Shown piece by piece: positions 1 to 6,432 of a stretch of 13,885 bases of DNA (position 1 is its first letter; each line of letters begins with the position of its first letter). Under the pieces are notes generated by a model, which was not told the DNA's origin, searched no databases, and saw only the letters and a list, made by a program, of their open reading frames with translations. Origin of the DNA: Zetaproteobacteria bacterium (lineage in GTDB: Bacteria > Pseudomonadota > Zetaproteobacteria > Mariprofundales > Mariprofundaceae); assembly GCA_021545665.1 (NCBI GenBank), contig JAJRTX010000145.1:1-13885 (forward strand), in the 5' to 3' direction. The position numbers were made by a program, and so were the translations under genes.

Positions 1-52
1 CAAGCTGAAGCTGACCGGCTCAAAGCCGGTGGTTTTACTCCTGAAGATAGAT
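1..52. other. Foreign sequence with 7-bp hairpin cutting IS fragment A
   Basis: Similarity between the two IS fragments stops at about base 53, so bases 1-52 belong to something else. They contain a perfect hairpin: ACCGGCT (14-20), loop CAA, AGCCGGT (24-30), followed by a T-rich stretch. Short subterminal hairpins of this sort are typical of IS200/IS605-type ends, which is only a suggestion here because the rest of the element lies outside the window. On the minus strand the transposase frame of fragment A continues through this segment without a stop, giving unrelated residues. Confidence 0.3.
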
Positions 53-146
53 AATCAATTAAAGCTTCAAGCTTGCGGTAGGGATGACCATATACCACAA
101 GCTCATCAAGACAGATCGCAAAATGCGGCTGGTTACGTTGACTCAT
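53..146 (-). pseudogene. Transposase N-terminal fragment (IS fragment A)
   Basis: The ATG is at 146, preceded by a GGGGGGA ribosome-binding stretch. The reading begins MSQRNQPHFAICLDELV and reaches ...HPYRKLEALID before homology with the sister fragment ends. The first 31 residues match fragment B at 24 positions, so both derive from the same transposase family. Only the start of the DDE protein remains: there are no catalytic residues and no possible activity. The frame stays open to the window edge through unrelated sequence. Confidence 0.7.
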
Positions 147-192
147 GGAAATCCCCCCAATTAGATAATTTCCATTTATTCTACAAGATTAT

Positions 193-211
193 ATCGTTTT
201 CCGACAGGCCC
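193..211. repeat. IS terminal repeat, copy A
   Basis: ATCGTTTTCCGACAGGCCC. It is repeated in the same orientation at 399-417 with one mismatch. Position and spacing relative to the two transposase starts mark it as the outer end of the element. Confidence 0.7.
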
Positions 212-212
212 C

Positions 213-356
213 AAATGGCTGGCATGAATAAAGAGATTTCAGAGGCCAACTCAAATCTTCGAAATCAATCAAAGCATCAAGCTTGTGGTATGGATGATCA
301 GATGTCACAAGTTCTTCAAGGCATATCGCAAAATGTGGTTGGCTACGTTGACTCAT
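213..356 (-). pseudogene. Transposase N-terminal fragment (IS fragment B)
   Basis: The ATG is at 356. The reading MSQRSQPHFAICLEELV...HPYHKLDALIDFEDLSWPLKSLYS is the typical N-terminal portion of an IS5/IS1182-like transposase. After about 48 codons the frame passes into fragment A and stops at 189. The upstream open frame to 482 is non-coding extension: the sister copy starts at the same Met, and the frame crosses the terminal repeat. The fragment is certainly non-functional. Confidence 0.7.
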
Positions 357-398
357 ATTAAATCTCCGGTATGTGTTCCCTTTACACGACCAGATAAC

Positions 399-417
399 AT
401 CGCTTTCCGACAGGCCC
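399..417. repeat. IS terminal repeat, copy B
   Basis: ATCGCTTTCCGACAGGCCC, with 18 of 19 bases identical to 193-211. It marks the boundary between IS remnant and resident chromosome, 16 bases upstream of the earliest coq7 start. Confidence 0.7.
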
Positions 418-433
418 TTGAAGAAATAATCAG

Positions 434-1105
434 GTGTTTTATCATACCCATAATATGCCACAATCATTCCGCATTCCGACACCAGCAGATAGCCTCATCA
501 GTGAACTTGACCGGGCTCTGAATAATATTTTCTGCCGCCAGGAAAGCTCGCGGCCATACCCGGCGATTCCGGAAATCAGGGACACCCACCTTTCGAACAA
601 ACAGAAGCATCTGGCTGCTGCTTTGATGCGGGTTAATCATGCCGGCGAAATGGCTGCTCAAGCCCTCTATCAGGGTCAAAGTCTGACTGCACGTGACCCA
701 AAACTGTCCGAAAAACTGAAACATGCCTCGATTGAAGAAAGTGATCATTTGAACTGGTGCAGAAACCGCCTGCAAGAACTGGATGAACACCCTTCTATAC
801 TTGATCCACTCTGGTATGCAGGTTCCTTTGCTATCGGCATGGCTGCAGGTTTAGCTGGTGATCGCTGGAATCTTAGCTTTCTGGCTGAAACTGAACATCA
901 GGTTGTTCGTCATCTGGACAGTCATCTTCTTCAGTTGCCGGTCACAGACTTGCGTAGCCGCGCCATCATCGAACAAATGAAAATTGATGAGCAGGGCCCT
1001 GCCAATGTTGCTGAAACTCTTGGCGCAGCCAAACTCCCTCAGCCAGTGAAACAATTAATGAAACTCACATCAAAAGTAATGACCACTCTGGCCGAAAAAA
1101 TATAG
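434..1105 (+). CDS. coq7: Coq7-type demethoxyubiquinol (DMQ) hydroxylase with one altered iron ligand
   Basis: Coq7 proteins are membrane-associated, ferritin-like di-iron monooxygenases that perform the penultimate ring hydroxylation of ubiquinone synthesis. The protein (223 aa from GTG 434; 216 aa from ATG 455) shows family blocks in order: LMRVNHAGEMAAQALYQGQ, EESDHLNWC, AETEHQVVRHLDSHL and KIDEQGPANVAETLGA, then the usual C-terminal helix ending ...KVMTTLAEKI. Five ligand positions look intact. In the last E-x-x-H motif, however, the His is replaced by Pro (codon CCT, 998-1000; residue 189 counting from 434), while the Glu of DE remains. The start is uncertain: neither GTG 434 nor ATG 455 has a good ribosome-binding site, and family N-termini are variable. 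An IS remnant ends at 417, so the native upstream region may be lost. A 102-base gap separates the gene from yebC. Confidence 0.9.
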   Translation: MFYHTHNMPQSFRIPTPADSLISELDRALNNIFCRQESSRPYPAIPEIRDTHLSNKQKHLAAALMRVNHAGEMAAQALYQGQSLTARDPKLSEKLKHASIEESDHLNWCRNRLQELDEHPSILDPLWYAGSFAIGMAAGLAGDRWNLSFLAETEHQVVRHLDSHLLQLPVTDLRSRAIIEQMKIDEQGPANVAETLGAAKLPQPVKQLMKLTSKVMTTLAEKI

Positions 1106-1194
1106 AGAGATAATTGACCGAAGATTAGGGATCAGCTTCACATCTCACATGACGCACTTCATCATCGGTGTTATGGTTCGAGTTGTTTTTTATC

Positions 1195-1199
1195 AGGAG
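1195..1199 (+). promoter_or_regulatory. yebC ribosome-binding site
   Basis: AGGAG lies 8 bases before ATG 1208. It supports this start over the ATG at 1149 in another frame. Confidence 0.7.
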
Positions 1200-1207
1200 C
1201 ACAATCC

Positions 1208-1960
1208 ATGTCAGGTCATAATAAATGGTCCAGTATTAAGCATAAAAAGGCAGCTGTTGATGCCAAACGAGGTAAGATCTTCACTCGTTTTATCAGAGAA
1301 ATCACCATTGCTGCACGCTTCGGCGACGATCCGGATGCCAATCCCCGCCTGCGCGCTGCCATTACGGCAGCCAAGGGTGTAAATATGCCCAAGGATAATA
1401 TTGAGCGAGCCATTACCCGTGGTGCGGGTGGTGGTGAAGGCAGCAATATTGAAGAAGTGCGTTATGAAGGTTATGGACAGGCCGGAGTAGCTATTCTGGT
1501 GGATTGCATGACTGACAATCGGAACCGAACTGTCTCTGATGTTCGCACCGCCTTTAACAAAGGTGGTGGCAGCATGGGCGAGGCTGGATGCGTTAGCTGG
1601 ATGTTTAACCAGAAAGGCCAGTTTATATTTGACAGCAGCGATGCAGATGAAGAGCAGCTCATGGACATCGCTCTGGAAGCCGGTGCCGAGGATGTTGAAG
1701 AAGCCCCTGATGCCGGTTGTATTATAGTAACCTGCGACCCTTCCGACTTCGGTGCTGTTCAGCAGGCTATCGACACAGCCAATATGAATGCACAGGTTGC
1801 TGAAATATCATGGATTCCGGAAAATAGTATTGCTGTTGAAGGTGAGCCTGCTGAAAAACTGATGGCGCTGATTGAACGACTTGAAGATCTGGACGATGTA
1901 CAGAATGTATTTGCCAATCATGAGATTTCAGATGCGGAAATGGAGCGTATCAACAGCTAG
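1208..1960 (+). CDS. yebC: YebC/PmpR/TACO1-family translation-associated protein
   Basis: Full-length member (250 aa) of the YebC/TACO1 family. It begins with the hallmark MSGHNKWSSIKHKKAAVDAKRGK and has NMPKDNIERAI near residues 59-69, EGYGQAGVA near 87 and GGSMGEAGCVSWMFNQKG near 119. It ends in the conserved DLDDVQNVFANHEI. Members were long annotated as transcriptional regulators (PmpR in Pseudomonas). More recent work on the family assigns a role in helping ribosomes through proline-rich stretches, as does mitochondrial TACO1. The gene precedes ruvC in many Pseudomonadota and here its TAG shares one base with the ruvC start, so it probably leads the ruv-tol transcript. No odd residues seen. 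Confidence 0.97.
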   Translation: MSGHNKWSSIKHKKAAVDAKRGKIFTRFIREITIAARFGDDPDANPRLRAAITAAKGVNMPKDNIERAITRGAGGGEGSNIEEVRYEGYGQAGVAILVDCMTDNRNRTVSDVRTAFNKGGGSMGEAGCVSWMFNQKGQFIFDSSDADEEQLMDIALEAGAEDVEEAPDAGCIIVTCDPSDFGAVQQAIDTANMNAQVAEISWIPENSIAVEGEPAEKLMALIERLEDLDDVQNVFANHEISDAEMERINS

Positions 1961-2451
1961 TGCGAATCATCGGCATTGACCCGGGATCACAGAAAACAGG
2001 CGTAGGCATTATTGATGTACAGGGTAACCATCTGCGCCATGTTCACCATAGTGTTATCCGTTGCGGCAAGGGTGATTTTGATAACCGCTTGCTTATACTC
2101 TTTAGCAACCTGAAATCTGTTATCGCCGAATTCAAACCTGAAACATCTGCCATTGAAGATGTTTTTGTTGCCAAAAATGCGGCTTCCGCACTCAAACTCG
2201 GTCAGGCACGTGGCGCTCTGGTTGCCGCCTGTGGTGATTGTGGCCTCAGAGTAAGTTCCTACCCTCCCACTCAGGTAAAGCAGGCTGTGGTTGGTTTTGG
2301 GCGGGCAGACAAGCAACAGGTTCAGCACATGGTGCGTATGCTGCTGCATCCTCCTGAGCCTCTGCCCGAAGATGCAGCAGATGCACTTGCCGTAGCCATC
2401 TGCCATGCGCATCATGTCCCCATGCAAAAGATAACAGAAAAAAGAGCATGA
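1960..2451 (+). CDS. ruvC: Holliday junction endonuclease RuvC
   Basis: RuvC is the dimeric, Mg-dependent resolvase that cuts Holliday junctions symmetrically after RuvAB branch migration. The 163-aa protein starts RIIGIDPGSQKTGVGII. The four acidic active-site residues known from E. coli fall at the same numbers: Asp7, Glu66 (SAIEDVF), Asp138 and Asp141 (EDAADALAVAICHAH). The start is a GTG whose first base is the last base of the yebC stop, and the nearest Shine-Dalgarno-like GGAG (1942-1945) is rather far upstream. Translation therefore probably depends on coupling with yebC. The 3' end overlaps ruvA by four bases (ATGA). Confidence 0.97.
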   Translation: MRIIGIDPGSQKTGVGIIDVQGNHLRHVHHSVIRCGKGDFDNRLLILFSNLKSVIAEFKPETSAIEDVFVAKNAASALKLGQARGALVAACGDCGLRVSSYPPTQVKQAVVGFGRADKQQVQHMVRMLLHPPEPLPEDAADALAVAICHAHHVPMQKITEKRA

Positions 2452-3008
2452 TAGGCTGGCTTTCAGGCACCATTCGTGAACTTGATCCTGCTGGATCAGT
2501 GTTGCTTGATATTGGCGGTATTGGTTATGATGTTTCAGTCAACCTGCAAACTCTGTGCAAACTCAAACAGGGGCAGTCTGCCGAGTTATCAATTCATACC
2601 CATGTGCGTGAAGATCAAATCACCCTGTTCGGCTTTTCCAACAACTCGGAACGCAGCATGTTTCGTAAACTGACCAGCGTTTCCGGTATTGGTGCACGCA
2701 TGGCCCTGAACCTGATGTCCGGCATGGCAGCGGATGATCTGGTTGCTGCCATTGAAAATGCCGATGATCTGGCCATTGCCCGTACGCCCGGCATAGGCAA
2801 GAAAACAGCGCAGCGCCTGATTCTCGAATTGCAGGGTAAGCTGGGTCTTATTTCTTCGGCAACAGATCAGACTGGCAGTAATAATAATGATGTACGTTCC
2901 GCCTTGCTCAATCTCGGTTATAAGCCGACGCAGGTGGACGCAACCCTGAAAAAAGTTGAAGCAGCTGATTTTGAAGCCATGTTCCGTGCTGCCCTGAAAA
3001 TATTATAA
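2448..3008 (+). CDS. ruvA: Holliday junction branch migration protein RuvA
   Basis: RuvA tetramers hold the four-way junction open and load the RuvB motor. The protein has 186 aa. Residues 1-63 form the OB-fold domain ([12 protein letters not shown]...QITLFGF). Two helix-hairpin-helix DNA-binding motifs follow, VSGIGARMA (78-86) and TPGIGKKTA (113-121). A flexible linker (about 133-147, rich in Ser, Asn, Thr) leads to the RuvB-binding C-terminal domain with [13 protein letters not shown]. It is about 17 residues shorter than the E. coli protein, mostly in the linker, where the family varies. It overlaps ruvC by four bases and shares one base with ruvB (TAATG). Confidence 0.97.
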   Translation: MIGWLSGTIRELDPAGSVLLDIGGIGYDVSVNLQTLCKLKQGQSAELSIHTHVREDQITLFGFSNNSERSMFRKLTSVSGIGARMALNLMSGMAADDLVAAIENADDLAIARTPGIGKKTAQRLILELQGKLGLISSATDQTGSNNNDVRSALLNLGYKPTQVDATLKKVEAADFEAMFRAALKIL

Positions 3009-4039
3009 TGGAAACAGACGATAGCCAGCGGCTGCTTGATAGCAGCGAAGTCAGAGAAGACAACTGGGACGTTGCACTGCGTCCTAAAAAACTCGATGAA
3101 TATATTGGGCAGGAAAAGATACGTGCCAATCTGAATATTTATATTAAAGCCGCCAGAGCACGTAACGAATCACTGGATCATACACTGCTGTATGGCCCGC
3201 CGGGATTGGGGAAAACCACACTCGCCAATATCATCGCCTTTGAAATGGGGGCGAATGTCCGCTCAACATCAGGGCCTGTCATTGAGCGCCCCGGTGATCT
3301 GGCTGCCATGTTAACCAATCTTGAAGAAGGTGATGTGCTGTTTGTTGATGAAATTCATCGCCTGAGTCCACAGGTAGAAGAAATTCTTTATCCGGCCATG
3401 GAAGATTTTCAGCTTGATATTATTATTGGTCAGGGGCCTTCCGCGCGTTCCATCAAAATGGATATTCCTCGTTTTACCCTGATCGGTGCAACCACACGTG
3501 CCGGACTGTTAACCAATCCGCTGCGTGACCGTTTTGGCGTTATTGAAAGGCTGGAGTTTTATTCGCATGCTGAACTTGCCCGCATTGTCTCACGCTCTGC
3601 CGGATTGCTGAATATTCATACTGCTGCCGATGGTGCACTGGAAATTGCCAGACGTTCACGAGGAACACCGCGCATTGCCAATCGTCTGTTGCGCCGGGTA
3701 CGTGATTTTGCCGAAGTTGAGCATGATGGCATTATCAGCAATCGTGTCGCCGATACATCATTGCGGCGACTGGAAGTAGATAAACTTGGACTTGATCAGA
3801 TGGATCGCAAGTTGCTCGCCGTCATTATTGATAAATACAACGGTGGCCCAGTCGGACTGGATACGCTGGCAGCCTCCATTTCGGAAGAGCGTGACACTAT
3901 CGAAGATGTTCTTGAGCCCTATATGCTGCAAGAGGGGCTGATTGCCCGTACCCCACGGGGACGTACAGCCACACCCTTTGCCTATGCCCATCTCAAACGT
4001 GAACTGCCAGGTGACCAGAAACAGGAATCATTGTTATGA
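3008..4039 (+). CDS. ruvB: Holliday junction branch migration ATPase RuvB
   Basis: RuvB is the hexameric AAA+ motor that pulls DNA through the RuvA-bound junction. The 343-aa protein has the full set of motifs: [13 protein letters not shown] near 25-37, Walker [10 protein letters not shown] (63-71), Walker B LFVDEIH (111-117), sensor 1 LIGATTRAG (158-166), the arginine-finger segment LRDRFG (172-177), sensor 2 [18 protein letters not shown], and a C-terminal winged helix ending in RTPRGR. The start ATG overlaps the ruvA stop and has no clear Shine-Dalgarno sequence of its own, which suggests translational coupling. The end overlaps ybgC by four bases, linking DNA repair and envelope genes in one transcript. 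Confidence 0.98.
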   Translation: METDDSQRLLDSSEVREDNWDVALRPKKLDEYIGQEKIRANLNIYIKAARARNESLDHTLLYGPPGLGKTTLANIIAFEMGANVRSTSGPVIERPGDLAAMLTNLEEGDVLFVDEIHRLSPQVEEILYPAMEDFQLDIIIGQGPSARSIKMDIPRFTLIGATTRAGLLTNPLRDRFGVIERLEFYSHAELARIVSRSAGLLNIHTAADGALEIARRSRGTPRIANRLLRRVRDFAEVEHDGIISNRVADTSLRRLEVDKLGLDQMDRKLLAVIIDKYNGGPVGLDTLAASISEERDTIEDVLEPYMLQEGLIARTPRGRTATPFAYAHLKRELPGDQKQESLL

Positions 4040-4467
4040 CTGGAGTTACAGAAACCTTTTCCGTACGTATCTACTATGAAGATACCGATCATGGGGGGGG
4101 TGTTTATTATGCCAATTATCTGAAATACATGGAACGTGCCCGTAGCGAGTTCCTGCGTACAACCGGCCTGGAACTGGATGCCATCGAAGAAGAGTTCGGT
4201 GTGATGTTTGCTGTTACTGAAGCCCATGTATTCTATCACGCCCCTGCTATGTTCAATGATTTGCTATCAGTTGAAAGCAGCCTGGTGGAAATGCGTGGTG
4301 TTCGCATCGCTTTCAAACAGTATATTTACCGCCAGTCGGATCATACACTATTAACCGAAGGTGATATCCGCCTGGCCTGTATCAATAACGATGGTAAAGT
4401 TAGACGCATCCCGACTTCCGTCACCAATAAACTTCGCTTGTATCTTAATCTGAAGGAGCAATCATGA
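4036..4467 (+). CDS. ybgC: Tol-Pal-associated acyl-CoA thioesterase YbgC (hotdog fold)
   Basis: YbgC is a cytoplasmic hotdog-fold (4HBT-type) acyl-CoA thioesterase that usually heads tol-pal operons and has been connected to phospholipid metabolism. The 143-aa protein carries the family signature [24 protein letters not shown] near the N-terminus, with Asp18 in the catalytic position. ATG 4036 overlaps the ruvB stop by four bases and has AGGAA (4023-4027) in front. The gene ends in ATGA shared with tolQ. A run of eight G lies in the active-site loop codons (4093-4100). The frame is intact here, but such runs are prone to slippage. Confidence 0.95.
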   Translation: MTGVTETFSVRIYYEDTDHGGGVYYANYLKYMERARSEFLRTTGLELDAIEEEFGVMFAVTEAHVFYHAPAMFNDLLSVESSLVEMRGVRIAFKQYIYRQSDHTLLTEGDIRLACINNDGKVRRIPTSVTNKLRLYLNLKEQS

Positions 4468-5156
4468 ACCAGGACCTTTCTATCCTCCACTTAATCCTAA
4501 ACGCCGGTATTATAGTACAGGCTGTTCTCGTCCTGTTGATTTTACTGTCACTGATGTCATGGGCGATCATCTTCAATAAATGGCGTTTTTACCGAAAAAC
4601 AAATCAGGAAGCTGAGGCTTTCTCACAGGCATTCTGGGGCGGCACGGATATGGACACAGTTCTGGCCAGCATCCCGCAACAGTATCCAAACAGCCCTTTA
4701 CCTAATATTTTTCAATCCGGCTATCGCGAATTCATGCGCGGCAGGCGGGAGGCAAGCCAGACACGGGAAATAGATAAAATCACTGCCGGAGGCGGTATGG
4801 ATGGCGTGCATAGAGCACTTGACGCTGCCTATTCCCGCGAAATGGAAACGTTGTCCAGACATTTATCCTTTCTGGCTACAGTCGGTTCCACATCACCCTT
4901 CATCGGTCTGTTCGGCACCGTATGGGGCATCGTCAATGCTTTTCAGAGCATTGCCATGACCCAGAACACTTCACTGACGGCAGTAGCCCCCGGCATTGCC
5001 GAAGCACTGGTTGCAACAGCCTTCGGACTGGTAGCGGCGATTCCTGCCGTGGTGGCCTATAATAAATTTACTTCCGATCTTAAGCGTATGGCGGCGAATA
5101 TGGAGCAGTTCTCAGCTGAATTTCTCAATATTATCTCCCGTCATATCAAGGATTAA
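4464..5156 (+). CDS. tolQ: Tol system inner-membrane proton channel subunit TolQ
   Basis: TolQ is the ExbB/MotA-like pentameric subunit that forms the proton-powered stator of the Tol machine around TolR helices. The protein has 230 aa. TM1 is near 12-36 ([21 protein letters not shown]), a long cytoplasmic loop follows, TM2 is near 136-158 ([20 protein letters not shown]) and TM3 is near 176-198 ([26 protein letters not shown]). The two last blocks are near-invariant in the family. A good AAGGAG (4453-4458) precedes ATG 4464, which overlaps the ybgC stop. Three bases separate it from tolR. Confidence 0.97.
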   Translation: MNQDLSILHLILNAGIIVQAVLVLLILLSLMSWAIIFNKWRFYRKTNQEAEAFSQAFWGGTDMDTVLASIPQQYPNSPLPNIFQSGYREFMRGRREASQTREIDKITAGGGMDGVHRALDAAYSREMETLSRHLSFLATVGSTSPFIGLFGTVWGIVNAFQSIAMTQNTSLTAVAPGIAEALVATAFGLVAAIPAVVAYNKFTSDLKRMAANMEQFSAEFLNIISRHIKD

Positions 5157-5159
5157 GCC

Positions 5160-5576
5160 ATGTGGGCCGGGCAAAGCAAATGGGGTAAAGAGAACGAGCC
5201 GATGGGTGAAATCAATGTTACTCCCCTGGTTGATGTCATGCTGGTATTGCTGGTGATTTTCATGATCACAGCGCCACTGCTCACACAGGGTGTTAATGTC
5301 GATTTACCAGATGCCAAATCACCACCCATGCAGCAAAATATCGAACCGCTGGTGATCAGCATTAAGGTCAACGGCGATATCTACCTGCAAAAACACGTCG
5401 TTGAAATCGAGCAGCTTGCCCCGCGTATTGCTGCCATGCGCAAGCAGAAACCGGACTTGCCTATATTCATTCGTGGCGATGCTAAAACACTATATGGCCA
5501 TGTTGCCCAGGTAATGAGTTTGCTTGAAACTGCAGGTATCAAGAAGGTCGGTCTTGTCACTGAGCCAGCACATTAA
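5160..5576 (+). CDS. tolR: Tol system protein TolR
   Basis: TolR (138 aa) is an ExbD-like protein with one membrane helix and a periplasmic domain; it converts proton flow into force together with Tol[30 protein letters not shown] covers the helix, and Asp25 in [10 protein letters not shown] corresponds to the essential proton-carrying Asp of E. coli TolR (Asp23). GVNVDLPDA follows, as in all ExbD/TolR proteins. AAGGA (5148-5152) inside the end of tolQ serves as ribosome-binding site. The 3' end overlaps the proposed tolA start by 23 bases. Confidence 0.96.
   Translation: MWAGQSKWGKENEPMGEINVTPLVDVMLVLLVIFMITAPLLTQGVNVDLPDAKSPPMQQNIEPLVISIKVNGDIYLQKHVVEIEQLAPRIAAMRKQKPDLPIFIRGDAKTLYGHVAQVMSLLETAGIKKVGLVTEPAH
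5541..5547 (+). promoter_or_regulatory. Ribosome-binding site deciding the TTG start of the first tolA
   Basis: AAGAAGG lies inside the end of tolR, 6 bases upstream of TTG 5554. No ATG occurs in this frame before the membrane segment, so this site favours TTG 5554 over the TTG at 5524, which would overlap tolR by 53 bases. Confidence 0.5.
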
Positions 5577-6381
5577 AACAGGACACAATCACAAAGCAGC
5601 CCTGACCAGGCTTGATCTGCTGTTCGCACTGCTGCTGCATGTGCTGGTATTTACCATTGTTTCCATACTGGCCTATTTGCAACATCATCATCAAGATGAA
5701 CCTCTAAAACGTATTGAAGTGATGATGATTTCAGCCAAAGAACTATCCAAAATGCAACAACAGGCGCGCGCCATACCGAAAGCGAAGCCCATGATCAGGA
5801 AATCAAAGCCCAAAGCTGCAAAGGTGAAGCCTGCACCCAAACCAAAACCCGCACCCAAAGCCAAACCAGTTGTAAAGCCTAAAACAAAAATTAAGCCTGT
5901 TGCCAGAACAGCACCAAAAGTAAAGCCTAAACCCGTATCCAAACCAAAGACAAAAGCAGCTGCCAAAGTTGAGGATAACTACGATCCATTTGCGCCTGTA
6001 GAGTCAACAACTGATCGCAAGAGCGCCGCCACTGCAGATACCGCAAGAAAACCAAAAACGACACAGCCGGAACTGGCGAATGTTGCCGGAAAACAGTTGT
6101 CAGATAAGGAAAAAGATCGTTACATTGCGCTTATTCAGGCCGCTGTTCAGGAACAATGGAAGGTTCCTGCCAGCCTTGGCAATGCTATGGATCCTCTGGT
6201 TGAAATGCGTTTATCTTCCAGCGGCCAGGTTGAGTCTGTTTCTATTCTCGAAAGCTCCGGCAGTTTAGCACTGGATGCATCACTGATCCGAGCCATAAGA
6301 GCCGCAGCACCTTTTGAATTGCCTGCCCGACAATTTGAATTCTTTCGTGTGAATCGCATGCGCTTTCATCCACTAAAATAA
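5554..6381 (+). CDS. tolA: TolA, first copy (short Lys/Pro-rich linker)
   Basis: TolA is anchored in the inner membrane by one helix and reaches across the periplasm to TolB/Pal and outer-membrane partners. From TTG 5554 the protein has 275 aa. It has a short cytoplasmic N-terminus, a membrane helix near 21-42 (LLFALLLHVLVFTIVSILAYL), the block DEPLKRIEVMMISAKEL, and a Lys/Pro/Ala-rich linker (about 75-140). Then come NYDPFAP and a C-terminal TolA/TonB-like domain (about 180-275: YIALIQAAVQEQWKVP, DPLVEMRLSSSGQV, ILESSG, FFRVNRMRFHP). The linker is of the proline-rich TonB style rather than the long Ala-rich helix of E. coli TolA. The position after tolQR supports the TolA identity. A second homologue follows 51 bases downstream. 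Confidence 0.88.
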   Translation: MSLSQHIKTGHNHKAALTRLDLLFALLLHVLVFTIVSILAYLQHHHQDEPLKRIEVMMISAKELSKMQQQARAIPKAKPMIRKSKPKAAKVKPAPKPKPAPKAKPVVKPKTKIKPVARTAPKVKPKPVSKPKTKAAAKVEDNYDPFAPVESTTDRKSAATADTARKPKTTQPELANVAGKQLSDKEKDRYIALIQAAVQEQWKVPASLGNAMDPLVEMRLSSSGQVESVSILESSGSLALDASLIRAIRAAAPFELPARQFEFFRVNRMRFHPLK

Positions 6382-6420
6382 GCCGGGTTAATCTGGAGTG
6401 GCGATGGGGATATTTCAGCG

Positions 6421-6426
6421 GCGGAG
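6421..6426 (+). promoter_or_regulatory. Ribosome-binding site deciding the TTG start of the second tolA-like gene
   Basis: GCGGAG ends 6 bases before TTG 6433. The alternative ATG 6481 has no recognisable site and would leave only three residues before the membrane helix. TTG 6433 gives an N-terminus of the same length as the first TolA. Confidence 0.45.
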
Positions 6427-6432
6427 TTTTTC

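Larger units (their letters stand above)
53..212 (-). mobile_element. IS fragment A, truncated left end
   Basis: This fragment runs on the minus strand from a terminal repeat at 193-211 (ATCGTTTTCCGACAGGCCC on the plus strand), through about 46 bases of leader with a G-rich Shine-Dalgarno stretch, into the first ~31 codons of a transposase starting at 146. It breaks off near base 53. Its outer end abuts the broken inner end of fragment B, so A probably inserted into B and is the younger of the two. The protein start resembles the N-terminal region of IS5/IS1182-type DDE transposases; the family assignment is by eye only. Confidence 0.75.
213..417 (-). mobile_element. IS fragment B, truncated left end
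   Basis: This is a second, diverged copy of the same type of IS end. The terminal repeat at 399-417 (ATCGCTTTCCGACAGGCCC) differs from that of fragment A at one of 19 positions. The distance from repeat to transposase ATG is nearly the same in both (about 61 versus 65 bases). The element is interrupted at about 213 by the terminal repeat of fragment A. The intact end lies only 16 bases before the first possible start of coq7. Confidence 0.75.

Noticed and set aside
29..361. 110-codon open frame on the plus strand across the IS fragments
   Set aside because: It repeats itself because the two IS copies repeat, has no ribosome-binding site, and is antisense to the recognisable transposase starts.
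980..1020. Frameshift as the reason for the missing His in Coq7
   Set aside because: The frame stays homologous on both sides (IDE before; LPQPVKQLMKLTSKVMTTL after) with the usual spacing, so a substitution explains it better.
1106..1194. TTGACC near 1115 as a yebC promoter
   Set aside because: No matching -10 hexamer at normal spacing.
5524..5553. TTG 5524 as start of the first tolA
   Set aside because: It would overlap tolR by 53 bases; TTG 5554 has AAGAAGG at proper distance and gives an N-terminus like that of the paralogue.
5691..5966. Antisense Gly/Ala/Phe-rich open frame opposite the TolA linker
   Set aside because: It is the complement of Lys/Pro/Ala-rich codons and carries no independent coding signal.
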